Of a DNA stretch of 64,000 nucleotides, positions 33,407 through 42,342 are shown piece after piece. Made by a program: the position numbers and the translations under genes. The stretch is from Limnohabitans sp. WS1 (GTDB lineage Bacteria > Pseudomonadota > Gammaproteobacteria > Burkholderiales > Burkholderiaceae_C). Positions within the stretch are counted from its first letter, which is position 1. Every line of letters begins with the position of its first letter. The notes under the pieces were generated by a model, which was given only the letters and a program-made list of their open reading frames with translations, was not told where the DNA came from and did no database searches. Location: positions 434,001-498,000 of the forward strand of contig NZ_NERU01000001.1 in assembly GCF_003063265.1 (NCBI RefSeq), written 5' to 3'.

Positions 33407-34633
33407 ATGAACCTCCTGAGCGCACTTCGCCCGGCCCTTCCCATTTTGCTTGGCGCGGCGCTGATGCTGTCTGTCAGCATGGGTCTGCGCCAAAGTTTGG
33501 GGGTCTTCATGCCGGCCTTGACCAAAGACTTGGGGATTTCGGTCTCGCAGTTCACTTTGGCCATTGCGGTGCAAAACCTGGCTTGGGGTTTTTTGCAGCC
33601 CTTTGCCGGGGCCTTGGCGGTGCGCATAGGTTACCGACCGTTGATGATGGCGGGGGCGGCCTTGTACGTCACAGGCATGGGCACGCTTTGGATGGCACAA
33701 GGTCTTTGGGGGGTGACCTTTGGGGCAGGGCTCGCCATTGGCGCTGCCATGGCGTGCAATGGTTCGGCCATCGCCATGGCTGTGGCCTCGCGTCCGGTCT
33801 CGCCTGCCTTGCGCAGCACGGTGTTGGGCATCGTCTCGGCGGCCGGGTCACTGGGCGCTTTGATGGCGGCCCCCATGGGGCAAATGCTCGCGCAAGCCCA
33901 TGGCTGGCGCGTTGGGGTGGCTGGGTTTGTGGTGTTGGCCTTGATCATTTTGCCGGCCGCATGGTTTGCGGGTCGTGTTGATGCCTTGCCTGTGCCGCCA
34001 TCGCCCGCAGGAGAAAAAGACAATGCCCGGGACATGGCGGTGTTTGCGCTCAAGCACCCGCCGTTTGCGGTCATGACGGTGGCCTATTTTGTGTGCGGCA
34101 TGCAATTGGTTTTTTTAACCACGCACCTGCCTTCTTACCTGGACCTGTGTGGCCTGGACCCGATGCTCAGCGCCCAAGCCTTGGGCATGATTGGTGGCTT
34201 CAACGTTTTGGGCAGTCTGTTTTTTGGATGGGCTGGCGGGCGTTACAACAAGCTCTTGTTGTTGGGCGGCATTTATGTGCTGCGATCCATGGGACTGGCG
34301 TGGTATTTTTTGGCGGTGCCCACGCCGGAAAACACCTTGGTTTTTGCCGCCATCATGGGTTTCCTGTGGCTGGGTGTGGCTCCCTTGGTCACGGGTTACA
34401 TTGGCGAAACTTTCGGCTTGAAATGGCAAGCCATGCTGGGGGGCATTGCTTTCATGAGCCACCAAGTGGGCAGTTTCATGGGCGCATTGGGCGGTGGTCT
34501 GGTGTTCGATGCCATGGGCTCTTACAACCGCGCCGTGCAAGTCGGCGTGTGTGTGGGTTTGTTGGCTGGCATGGTGCAAATGGCCTTTGCTTTGAAGGCC
34601 GAACTGCCACCTGGGCAACCCAGATTGGCGTGA
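33407..34633 (+). CDS. Major facilitator superfamily transporter
   Basis: The 408-residue membrane protein has twelve predicted helices and the MFS loop pattern between helices 2 and 3 (GALAVRIGYRPLMMAGA). It resembles the oxalate/formate- or monocarboxylate-type group in having SMGLRQSLGVFMPALTKDLGIS in helix 1. The substrate cannot be read from sequence, though organic anions are typical. It diverges from the LysR gene, a common regulator-target layout. Confidence 0.82.
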   Translation: MNLLSALRPALPILLGAALMLSVSMGLRQSLGVFMPALTKDLGISVSQFTLAIAVQNLAWGFLQPFAGALAVRIGYRPLMMAGAALYVTGMGTLWMAQGLWGVTFGAGLAIGAAMACNGSAIAMAVASRPVSPALRSTVLGIVSAAGSLGALMAAPMGQMLAQAHGWRVGVAGFVVLALIILPAAWFAGRVDALPVPPSPAGEKDNARDMAVFALKHPPFAVMTVAYFVCGMQLVFLTTHLPSYLDLCGLDPMLSAQALGMIGGFNVLGSLFFGWAGGRYNKLLLLGGIYVLRSMGLAWYFLAVPTPENTLVFAAIMGFLWLGVAPLVTGYIGETFGLKWQAMLGGIAFMSHQVGSFMGALGGGLVFDAMGSYNRAVQVGVCVGLLAGMVQMAFALKAELPPGQPRLA

Positions 34634-34912
34634 TCCAAGTGGCTTGAGGTCGAATCGCTTGCTTGATAGGCGAGAGATTGAGAGAGCGGGCCCTCATCGT
34701 GGTTTTGAGGGCGAGGCTCACGCACATGTTGGGGTGCTTCCACTCTGTGGCAAGCGCCTAACTTTCATTTTTTTGGCCAAGTGAAGGTTAAAAATATTTA
34801 ATTATTTAAAATAAAATAACAAATAATATTTAAATAATTTTGATGCCCGCGGAGTGCTTGTCGATGAAATCGGCAATTCATGGCTCCCAGGTGCATCCCT
34901 TCCACACCCGCC
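34634..34912. other. Intergenic stretch with AT-rich island
   Basis: No gene seen. A hairpin GCCCTCA/TGAGGGC is at 34690-34712 without a T tract. A block of almost pure A and T (34787-34842, TATTTAATTATTTAAAATAA-like) precedes the acyltransferase gene and may be an AT-rich promoter or a nucleoid-protein binding site. Confidence 0.5.
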
Positions 34913-35929
34913 ATGAGCCATCCCCACGGTAGAAGCAACAACTTCAATGCCTTGCGCTTTTTGTTTGCCAGTCTGGTGATCTTGTCGCATGCGCCGGAGC
35001 TTCAGGACGGTGACAGAAGCCGTGAAGTTTTGACGCAAATTTTTGGCACGATTTCTTTTGGCGAGATGGCGGTGCAATGCTTCTTGCTCATCAGTGGCTA
35101 TTTGATTGTCAAAAGCTGGCAAGAGCGGCCACAGGTGGCGGTGTTTTTGACACACCGAATTTTGCGCATCTACCCGGGCTTTGTGGCGGCCTCTTTGGTG
35201 TGTGCTTTGCTGATAGCGCCTGTGTTTGGTGCCAGCGATTACTGGGTCCAATTCAAAATGGGCGACTACCTCAAATCCTTGTTGTTCCTCAAGCAGCCGG
35301 CCATTCCGGAGGTGTTTGCGGGCAGCCACTACGCGGCAGTCAATGGGTCGATGTGGTCGATCTCTTATGAATTCAAGTGCTATTTCATCGCCTTGGTGTT
35401 TGGCTTGCTGGGGGGCTTGAAAAAGAGAAACGTGTGGCTGGCCTTGGCCATTTTTTGCACAGTCTTTCACGTCATCAACCGTTCGGGCTGGGCCAATCTG
35501 CCCTCTGATTTGACGATTCGCTTGCTCATGGCGTTTGCGTATGGCGGGTGTTTTTACTTGTATGAAAACGCATTGCCTTGGCGTTCTTCTTTGGCTGGCT
35601 GGGGTCTTTTGCTGATGGCTGTGCTGTTGTTTTTTCCGATGACGGCGCAGCCAGCCTTGTGCCTGCTGGGGGGCTACGCCATCTTGTACTTTGCCAAGTC
35701 CGGCCCTCTGGTTTTGGGTTTTCATCGTTGGCCAGACATCTCTTATGGCGTGTACCTTTACGCTTGGCCATTGAACAAAATATGGCTCTGGTACTTTCCA
35801 GAAATGAACCTGGCCGCACTGGTGCTGCTGGTGTTTTGCAGTTCGGTGCTGGCCGGTCTGCTCAGCTGGTATGCGGTCGAAAAAACCTGCTTGAAACTCA
35901 AAGCGCTGTTGCCTCGATCCCCAGCATGA
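34913..35929 (+). CDS. Membrane acyltransferase 3 family protein (OafA/YrhL-like)
   Basis: The 338-residue protein has about ten membrane helices and acyltransferase-3 signatures: NNFNALRFLFASLVILSHA near the N-terminus with the catalytic-type His, VQCFLLISGYLIVKSW, the RILRIYPG motif and WSISYEFKCYF. Such enzymes add acetyl or other acyl groups to surface polysaccharides or lipids. The start is uncertain: ATG 34913 begins just before the conserved sequence, ATG 34880 adds 11 residues, and neither has a clear ribosome site. It is preceded by the AT-rich block and is apparently monocistronic. Confidence 0.82.
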   Translation: MSHPHGRSNNFNALRFLFASLVILSHAPELQDGDRSREVLTQIFGTISFGEMAVQCFLLISGYLIVKSWQERPQVAVFLTHRILRIYPGFVAASLVCALLIAPVFGASDYWVQFKMGDYLKSLLFLKQPAIPEVFAGSHYAAVNGSMWSISYEFKCYFIALVFGLLGGLKKRNVWLALAIFCTVFHVINRSGWANLPSDLTIRLLMAFAYGGCFYLYENALPWRSSLAGWGLLLMAVLLFFPMTAQPALCLLGGYAILYFAKSGPLVLGFHRWPDISYGVYLYAWPLNKIWLWYFPEMNLAALVLLVFCSSVLAGLLSWYAVEKTCLKLKALLPRSPA

Positions 35930-36049
35930 GGGCCTGCGCTGTGGCAAGGGGTAGATTTTTCCAAGAGCCAAACCCTGTGGGCGATGGGGCGTGGAACGCG
36001 CCCTTCACTGGATCCAATTAGGCGAGTCCACCGGCCTTGGACACTCGGT

Positions 36050-37219
36050 TTAAATCCCCAACTGCTTGGCCGCCAGCTCTTTCATGATCTCTTCGGCGCC
36101 GCCGCCGATCATCATCACTTTCACTTCGCGGTAAACCCGCTCGCTCACGGTGCCGCGCATGTAGCCCATGCCGCCCAGCAGTTGCACCGCGGCATCGGCG
36201 CAAAACTGCATGGTTTGGGTGGCGTGGTTTTTGAGCAGGCACACCTGGGCTACCCACTCGGCACCGGTCTGGCCCGCATCGGCTTGCTGCGTCACGGCAT
36301 CGACCCAGGCTTGGGTCGATGAGATGCGCATTTGCATGTCCATCAATTTGTGCCGGATGACCTGACGCTCGATCAGGGCCGCGCCAAAGGTCTGGCGTTG
36401 GCGTGCCCAGTCCAGCGCTTCGTCAAAACAAGCCTCGGCAAAACCCAGTGCCATGGCCGACATGGCCAGGCGCTCGCCATTGAAGTTGCCCATGATCATC
36501 TTGAAGCCCGCGCCTTCGTCACCCAGCCGGTAACGCTGGGGTACACGAACGCCGTCAAAACGCAGCTGCGCGGTGTCCGAGCTGTGCCAGCCCATTTTGT
36601 GAAGGCGGGTGCGCGAGATGCCCGGGGTGTCGCCCGGCACCACCACCATCGAGATACCGCTGGCCCCTTTGCTGGCCGGGTTGGTGCGCACGGCCAGCGT
36701 GATCCAGTCGGCCCGCAGGCCCGAGGTGATGAAGACTTTTTCGCCGTCGATCACGTAGTCGCTGCCGTCTGCGCGTGCGGTGGTGCGCAGGCCGGCCACG
36801 TCCGAGCCGCCGCCGGGCTCGGTGATGGCCAAGGCCGCGATGCGCTCGCCGCGCAGCACGGGCGGCACCACTTCGGCCTGCAGCTCGGCACTGCCATGCG
36901 CCATGACCGGGGGCAGGCCGATGTTGAGCGAAAACAGGCTGGCCATCACGCCGCCGCTACCGCCGTATCGGGCCAGGGTTTGCGACAGCAGGTTGCGCGC
37001 ACGCCAGGGTGCGGGTGTGCCGCCCAAATGCTCGGGATAGCCCAGGCCCAGCAGGCCCAGCTGTGCGGCTTGGGTGTAAAGCGATCGGTCAAACTGACCG
37101 GCTTCTTCCCAAGCGGGCACCTGCGGGGCAATGGCTTGTTTGGCAAAACGCTCCACCGTGGCCTGCAGGCTTTGCAGGTCTTCGGTGGTGAAATCATTGG
37201 TGATTCCAGTGGTGCTCAT
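36050..37219 (-). CDS. Acyl-CoA dehydrogenase (last gene of the atu operon)
   Basis: The 389-residue FAD enzyme has the acyl-CoA dehydrogenase fold: ITEPGGGSDVAGL substrate/FAD motif, FITSGLRADW, WARQRQTFG and the C-terminal QLLGGMGYMRGTVSERVYREVKVMMIGGGAEE, where the final Glu region holds the catalytic base. It would oxidise a terpenoid or branched acyl-CoA. The ATG at 37219 overlaps the biotin-carboxylase stop (ATGA). Paralogues sit at 39998 and 45658, so the three probably act on successive chain lengths. Confidence 0.9.
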   Translation of the reverse strand: MSTTGITNDFTTEDLQSLQATVERFAKQAIAPQVPAWEEAGQFDRSLYTQAAQLGLLGLGYPEHLGGTPAPWRARNLLSQTLARYGGSGGVMASLFSLNIGLPPVMAHGSAELQAEVVPPVLRGERIAALAITEPGGGSDVAGLRTTARADGSDYVIDGEKVFITSGLRADWITLAVRTNPASKGASGISMVVVPGDTPGISRTRLHKMGWHSSDTAQLRFDGVRVPQRYRLGDEGAGFKMIMGNFNGERLAMSAMALGFAEACFDEALDWARQRQTFGAALIERQVIRHKLMDMQMRISSTQAWVDAVTQQADAGQTGAEWVAQVCLLKNHATQTMQFCADAAVQLLGGMGYMRGTVSERVYREVKVMMIGGGAEEIMKELAAKQLGI

Positions 37220-39198
37220 GCAGCGTCCTTCCATTGCACCAGCACCTGGCCGGGGCTCACTTGTTGGCCTACGCTGGCCGAAATGCTGTGCACCACCGCA
37301 TCGCGGGGAGCACACAAAATGTGTTCCAGCTTCATCGACTCGATCACCAGCACGGCATCGCCTTGTTGGACCGATTGGCTTTCTTGCACATGCAGTGCGA
37401 TCAGCTTGCCATTAAAAGGCGCGCGCAAAGACTGTGCGGCTTGTGCGCTGGCGCCTGTGCTAGGCGCGCTGTGGCTTTGGTCGGTGAGCCACAGCTCAAA
37501 ACATTCGGGGCCTTGCAGCTGCACATGCCACTGCACGGCGTTGGTGGCGCCCCGGCATGCCACGGCGCGGGCATGCCAGCGGCAGCCGTCCAGGTCGATG
37601 TGCAGCTGTTCAGCGATATGCTGAATTCTGGCTTCGTGCGTGGTATCGCCTGTGTGAATGCGCACGCGGCCTTGCCCCAGTTCCTGCAGGTTCAGCGAGA
37701 GGGTGTCCGAACCCCAGCCCATGTGCACCGGTCGCGTGAAGGGGTTGGGCATGGCGTTTGCAGGGGCTTGGTTGGCATACAGCACGGCCAGCGCTGCCAC
37801 GGTGCGGGCTTCGTTCGTGGCTTGCAAGCTTTGGCGCACCGCATCGGCCTGTTCGGCCAGGAAAGGGATCAAGGCTTCACCCGCACGGAACATCGGGTGC
37901 TGCAAGCACGCAGCCAAAAAGGCGCGGTTGGTGGGCAGGCCCAGCACAGCGGTCTGGTCCAAGCCCGTGCGCAGGCGGTCGATGGCTTCAGCGCGGGTGG
38001 GCGCGTGGGCAATCAGCTTGCCCAGCATGGCGTCGTAGTTGGGCGTCACGACTGCGCCCGCGTGCAGCGCATGGTCAAAGCGCAAGCCCTCAGGCGCTGC
38101 AAAGGCTTGCACCGTGTCGGTTTGCGGGGTGAAGTGCTCGTCTTCGGCGCACAGCCGCACCTCGATGGCGTGGCCTTGCAGGCGCACATCGGCTTGCGCC
38201 AGGGGCAGCGCTTCACCGCGTGCGATGCGCAGCTGCCACTCGACCAAGTCGAGCCCCGTGAGCATCTCGGTCACCGGGTGCTCTACCTGCAGCCGGGTGT
38301 TCATCTCCATCAAATAGAAAGGTTTGTCGGCCTGTGCCTCGTCCAGCAAAAACTCCACCGTGCCCGCGCCCACGTAGCCCGCCGATTGTGCGAGGGCAAT
38401 GGCCGCTTGCCCGAGTTCCTTGCGCAGCGCAGCGCTCACCGCCGGGCTGGGCGATTCTTCGATGATCTTTTGGTGACGACGCTGCACCGAGCAATCGCGC
38501 TCACCCAAGTGGATGCAGTGGCCTTGGGCATCGGCCATGATCTGCACCTCGATGTGGCGGGGGCGCAGCAAGGCGCGTTCCATCAGCAAGTCGCCGTTGC
38601 CAAAACCGGCCAGCGCTTCGGAGCGGGCGCTGTGCAAGGCGGGCAGCAGTTGCGCCATGTCGGTGACCAGGCGCATGCCGCGCCCGCCACCCCCGGCCAC
38701 GGCTTTCACCATGAGCGGCAAGCCCAGCTGCTCTGCTTGTGCGGTGAAGGTGGCATCGCTCTGGTCCGCGCCAAAGTAGCCCGGCAAGCAAGGTACACCG
38801 TGCTGCAGGGCCAGTGCTTTGGCGGCCGACTTGCTGCCCAGGGCGCGGATGGCCCCGGGCGGTGGCCCGACCCAGGTCAGGCCCGCATCGATGACCGCTT
38901 GGGCAAATTCGGCGTTCTCGCTCAAAAAGCCATAGCCCGGGTGCACAGCGTCAGCCCCGGTGGCTTGCGCTGCTGACAGCAGTTTGTCGATGCGCAAATA
39001 CGAATCGGCCGAGAGCGTCCCGCCCAAGGCGAACGAGGTATCGGCTTCGTGCACATGCAAGGCATCGCGGTCGGTATCTGAATAAACGGCCACCGTCTGG
39101 ATGCCCATCGGGCGGGCGGTGCGGATCACGCGGCGGGCGATTTCGCCCCGGTTGGCGATCAGCAGGCGGGTGACTTGTGTGGGCAAGGTCGATGTCAT
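37216..39198 (-). CDS. atuF: AtuF-like acyl-CoA carboxylase alpha subunit (biotin carboxylase plus biotin carrier)
   Basis: The 660-residue subunit has a biotin carboxylase domain (about 8-455) with HPGYGFLSENAEFA, the GGGGRGM ATP loop, EMNTRLQVEHPVTE, a linker, and a C-terminal biotinyl domain with the biotinylated Lys623 in ESMKLEH. With the beta subunit encoded at 42343-43953 it would carboxylate geranyl-CoA, or alternatively 3-methylcrotonyl-CoA; gene order B-C-D-E-F favours the Atu enzyme. It overlaps both neighbours by four bases. Confidence 0.85.
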   Translation of the reverse strand: MTSTLPTQVTRLLIANRGEIARRVIRTARPMGIQTVAVYSDTDRDALHVHEADTSFALGGTLSADSYLRIDKLLSAAQATGADAVHPGYGFLSENAEFAQAVIDAGLTWVGPPPGAIRALGSKSAAKALALQHGVPCLPGYFGADQSDATFTAQAEQLGLPLMVKAVAGGGGRGMRLVTDMAQLLPALHSARSEALAGFGNGDLLMERALLRPRHIEVQIMADAQGHCIHLGERDCSVQRRHQKIIEESPSPAVSAALRKELGQAAIALAQSAGYVGAGTVEFLLDEAQADKPFYLMEMNTRLQVEHPVTEMLTGLDLVEWQLRIARGEALPLAQADVRLQGHAIEVRLCAEDEHFTPQTDTVQAFAAPEGLRFDHALHAGAVVTPNYDAMLGKLIAHAPTRAEAIDRLRTGLDQTAVLGLPTNRAFLAACLQHPMFRAGEALIPFLAEQADAVRQSLQATNEARTVAALAVLYANQAPANAMPNPFTRPVHMGWGSDTLSLNLQELGQGRVRIHTGDTTHEARIQHIAEQLHIDLDGCRWHARAVACRGATNAVQWHVQLQGPECFELWLTDQSHSAPSTGASAQAAQSLRAPFNGKLIALHVQESQSVQQGDAVLVIESMKLEHILCAPRDAVVHSISASVGQQVSPGQVLVQWKDAA

Positions 39199-40001
39199 GC
39201 AGGCTCCTTGCCAGAAAGTGTCCAGGGCGCAGGCTTTTTGCGTGCAAACGAGGCCAGTCCTTGCGCGGCTTCGGCGCTGCGCAAGCCTTGAGCAAAAGCG
39301 TGTGCAGCGGCATCGCGCAAGTCGGGCACAGGGCTGCGCAAGCTGCGCAGCAGTTGTTTGGTGCTGGCCACCGCGCCGGGCGCAGCGCGCATCATGCGCG
39401 TCAGTGTTTGTTGCCAGGCTGCATCGCTGTCCTCTTCAATCACCTCGTTGACCAGCCCCACTTGCATTGCTTGATCCGCGTTGTAACTCAGGCCTTGCAA
39501 CAGACACTGGCGTGCCGCACTCTCGCCCAAACGTTGCCACACAAAAGGTGCGATCTGCGCAGGCGGCAAGCCCAGCGTGACTTCGGGCGTGCCCAGCACC
39601 GAACGTTTTGTGGCCACCACATGGTCGGCACAGCACACCAGGCCAAAACCGCCGCCCATGGCCGCACCATCGACCCGGCACACCAAGAGTTGGGGCAGGG
39701 CGCAAAGGGCATACAGCAGGTCACCGAATCCCCGGTTCATGGCCAGCAGCGGGTCGGTTTGTCCGTCTTGCAGGGGTTGGCCGATCAGGCTGGCAAACCC
39801 GCCCAAACTGCCGCCCGCACAAAAAGCACCACCTGCGCCGGTCAGCACCACGATGCGCAGTGTGGGGTCCGCTGCAGCCCGAGTGCAGGCTTGCAGCATG
39901 CCGTCCACCACCGCATCGCTCAAGGCGTTGCGGGTGGCCGGGTCGTTCAGCGTCCAGGTCTCGACTGCGCCCTGGCGTTCGATCAACAAAGTGCTGCTCA
40001 T
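39195..40001 (-). CDS. atuE: AtuE-like enoyl-CoA hydratase (isohexenylglutaconyl-CoA hydratase)
   Basis: The 268-residue crotonase-fold protein has the oxyanion-hole segments GAGGAFCAGGSL and VDGAAMGGGFGLVCCADHV, and GTPEVTLGLPPAQ with a conserved Glu. In the Atu pathway this enzyme hydrates the carboxylated geranyl-CoA product. The position between atuF and atuD, with ATGA overlaps on both sides, matches the Pseudomonas order. The name rests on context; sequence alone supports only the crotonase family. Confidence 0.82.
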   Translation of the reverse strand: MSSTLLIERQGAVETWTLNDPATRNALSDAVVDGMLQACTRAAADPTLRIVVLTGAGGAFCAGGSLGGFASLIGQPLQDGQTDPLLAMNRGFGDLLYALCALPQLLVCRVDGAAMGGGFGLVCCADHVVATKRSVLGTPEVTLGLPPAQIAPFVWQRLGESAARQCLLQGLSYNADQAMQVGLVNEVIEEDSDAAWQQTLTRMMRAAPGAVASTKQLLRSLRSPVPDLRDAAAHAFAQGLRSAEAAQGLASFARKKPAPWTLSGKEPA

Positions 40002-41170
40002 TTCTGAGGCCGCTTGGCAATGCCCATCATCTTGGCCAGGATGCCCAACATCACCTCGTCCGCCCCGCCACCGATCGAGGCCAGACGCCCATCGCGGTAC
40101 ATGCGCGAGACCTTATTCTCCCAGGTGAAGCCCATGCCGCCCCAGAACTGCAAGCAGGTGTCGGGCACGGTGCGGTTCAAACGGCCCGCTTTGAGCTTGG
40201 CCATGGTGGCCCACTCGGTCACGTCTTCGCCCGCGATGTAGTGTTCGCAGGCTTGGTAGGTCAGGGCGCGCAGACACTCCACATCGGCTTTGAGTTCGGC
40301 CAGCTTGAACTGCACCCACTGCTGGTCAGCCAAGGTGCTGCCAAACAGCTTGCGCTCTTGCGCCCACTCCACCGTCCACTGGATGCAGTTGGTGAGCGAC
40401 TGCAGCGTGCTGGCTGCGCACCACAGGCGCTCTTCCTGAAACTGCTGCATCTGGTAGATGAAGCCCTGGCCCTCGGCCCCGATGCGGTAGCGCTGGGGTA
40501 CGCGCACTTCGTCGAAATAAATCAAGCCCGTGTCGCTGCTGTTCATGCCGATCTTTTTGATCTTTTTGCCCACCTCGATGCCGGGCAGCAGCTTGCCGTT
40601 CTCGCGCATGGGCACCATGACGAGACTCTTGTTTTTATGGATCGGGCCTTCCCCCGTGTTGACCAGCATGCACATCCAGTCGGCCTGAAGGCTGTTGGTG
40701 ATCCACATTTTTTGCCCGCTGATCACGTAGTCGTCGCCGTCCTTGCGGGCCACGGTTTTGATGCCCGCCACATCGCTGCCCGCACCCGGCTCGCTCACGC
40801 CAATGCAGCCCACCATGTCGCCCGCAATCGCCGGGGCCAAAAATTGGGCACGCAATTCGTCACTGCCAAAACGCGCCAAGGCGGGTGTGGCCATGTCGGT
40901 CTGTACGCCAATGGCCATGGGGATGCCGCCGCAGTCGATGTGCCCCAGTGCCTCGGCCATGGCCATGCTGTATGAATAATCCAAGCCCGCACCGCCAAAG
41001 GCTTCGGGCTTGGTCAGGCCCAAGAGGCCCAAGTTGCCCATTTTCTTGAAGACCTCATGCGCAGGAAAGATCTCGGCCGCTTCCCACTCGTCCACATGGG
41101 GGTTGATCTCGGCTTCGATGAAGCGCTTGAGCGTGTTCTGGATTTCGCGGTGTTCGTGGGTGTATTGCAT
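39998..41170 (-). CDS. atuD: AtuD-like citronellyl-CoA dehydrogenase
   Basis: The 390-residue acyl-CoA dehydrogenase starts MQYTHEHREI and contains INPHVDEWE, GVSEPGAGSDVAGI, MWITNSLQADW and FGGMGFTWENKVSRMYRDGRLASIGGGADEV-type C-terminal sequence (here WGGMGFT). AtuD oxidises citronellyl-CoA to geranyl-CoA. The ATG at 41170 has a GGAG site; the upstream extension to 41236 is out of family. An alkD-like gene separates it from atuC, unlike in Pseudomonas. Confidence 0.84.
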   Translation of the reverse strand: MQYTHEHREIQNTLKRFIEAEINPHVDEWEAAEIFPAHEVFKKMGNLGLLGLTKPEAFGGAGLDYSYSMAMAEALGHIDCGGIPMAIGVQTDMATPALARFGSDELRAQFLAPAIAGDMVGCIGVSEPGAGSDVAGIKTVARKDGDDYVISGQKMWITNSLQADWMCMLVNTGEGPIHKNKSLVMVPMRENGKLLPGIEVGKKIKKIGMNSSDTGLIYFDEVRVPQRYRIGAEGQGFIYQMQQFQEERLWCAASTLQSLTNCIQWTVEWAQERKLFGSTLADQQWVQFKLAELKADVECLRALTYQACEHYIAGEDVTEWATMAKLKAGRLNRTVPDTCLQFWGGMGFTWENKVSRMYRDGRLASIGGGADEVMLGILAKMMGIAKRPQK

Positions 41171-41192
41171 GGTGTGTCTCCGTGGGGTGGGT

Positions 41193-42332
41193 TCAGGGGT
41201 GCAGATCGAATTGGCCAATGCTGTGCGCGTGTCCATTGAGGACGATCTCGACGGTGTGGCGGCCCGGGTGGTGGGTGCGGGTGCTCATTTGGCGCAGCGA
41301 CAGTGTTTTTTCGAGCACGCCATGGCCGTGAGCATCAATCTGCACGGTGCTGCCTTTGAAAACCTTGGGGCTGAGCGTGCCGTTGGCCTTGACGTAAAAC
41401 ACCCGCCAATCGGCCAAGGCGCTGGCCGTCTGTGTAGTGGGGTTGTGCAGGGTGCAATGCAGGGTGACGCTTTCGCCGATTCGGGCTTTTGATGGGGTGA
41501 TGTTGGCGCTCTGAATCTGCAACACCGATTGTTCCCCGTGGCCGAACAAGGCCAGCACCTGTGTATCGCCGCGTTTGATGGCGGTGCGCAGGGCATGGCG
41601 CAGCAAGGCTTGCCGCGAGGCGGGCACCGGCGCATCGTCCAGCCATTGGCGGGCCAGGCTGGTGAGCAGCTCGGAGTGGTCTTTGCCGATGTCGTTCAGG
41701 TGGTTGGCCACCGAGCGGCGCACATACGCCGACGGGTCGTCACGCAATCGGGCCAGCAGGGGCAGCACGGGCGCGGGGTCACGCACAAAATCGGGCAAAC
41801 GCGCGGCCCAGGGCAAGCGCGGGCGTGTGGCTTCACTGACGGCGCGGCGCACATGCGCGTTGTCGTCTTGCGCCCACTGTGCCAAGCGCGCCAAGGTGGC
41901 CTGGGTGTGCTGCTGCAAAAACGGGCGCAGGCTGAATTCGGCGGTGAAGCGCTGGGTCAGGGCGTGTTGGGCGTGCAGGGCCTCGGGCAGATGCTGCAGG
42001 CCATGGCTGGCGATGTACATACTGTGCGGCAGGTAAAAGAAGCTGCTGGGCACATCGCCACTGGCGGTGGGCTCGCCGTGTTTGTCCAGCCCCATGGGGC
42101 GGCCCATGGCCCGCACCAGCAAAGGGGCGGCCTCTGCAAAATCGGGCGGCAAACATGTCGCCATGACTTGGGCCAGGCGGCGGCCTCGGTCCATCAGGCC
42201 CAGGGCCTCAAAGTCGACCCCCATGGCCTTTTGCCATTGGCCCCGATGTACCGAAGCCCCGGCCGCAGCCAGCTGCTCGGCTAACTGGTGGGCCGCGTCC
42301 AGCGAGAGCATGTGCTTCAAATCGGTGGCCAT
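41193..42332 (-). CDS. AlkD-like HEAT-repeat DNA alkylation repair protein with C-terminal beta domain
   Basis: The 379-residue protein has an N-terminal/central HEAT-like array (about 1-250) in the style of AlkD DNA-glycosylase relatives, with WAQDDNAHVRRAVSEATRPRLPW and RDDPSAYVRRSVANHLNDIGKDH repeats, and a C-terminal beta-rich domain (270-379, NITPSKARIGESVTLHCTLHN). AlkD removes bulky alkylated bases; a repair role is inferred from family only. It sits inside the atu operon, 10 bases after atuC and 22 bases before atuD, with an AAGG site before ATG 42332. Confidence 0.78.
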   Translation of the reverse strand: MATDLKHMLSLDAAHQLAEQLAAAGASVHRGQWQKAMGVDFEALGLMDRGRRLAQVMATCLPPDFAEAAPLLVRAMGRPMGLDKHGEPTASGDVPSSFFYLPHSMYIASHGLQHLPEALHAQHALTQRFTAEFSLRPFLQQHTQATLARLAQWAQDDNAHVRRAVSEATRPRLPWAARLPDFVRDPAPVLPLLARLRDDPSAYVRRSVANHLNDIGKDHSELLTSLARQWLDDAPVPASRQALLRHALRTAIKRGDTQVLALFGHGEQSVLQIQSANITPSKARIGESVTLHCTLHNPTTQTASALADWRVFYVKANGTLSPKVFKGSTVQIDAHGHGVLEKTLSLRQMSTRTHHPGRHTVEIVLNGHAHSIGQFDLHP

Positions 42333-42342
42333 GTGGGGGCCT

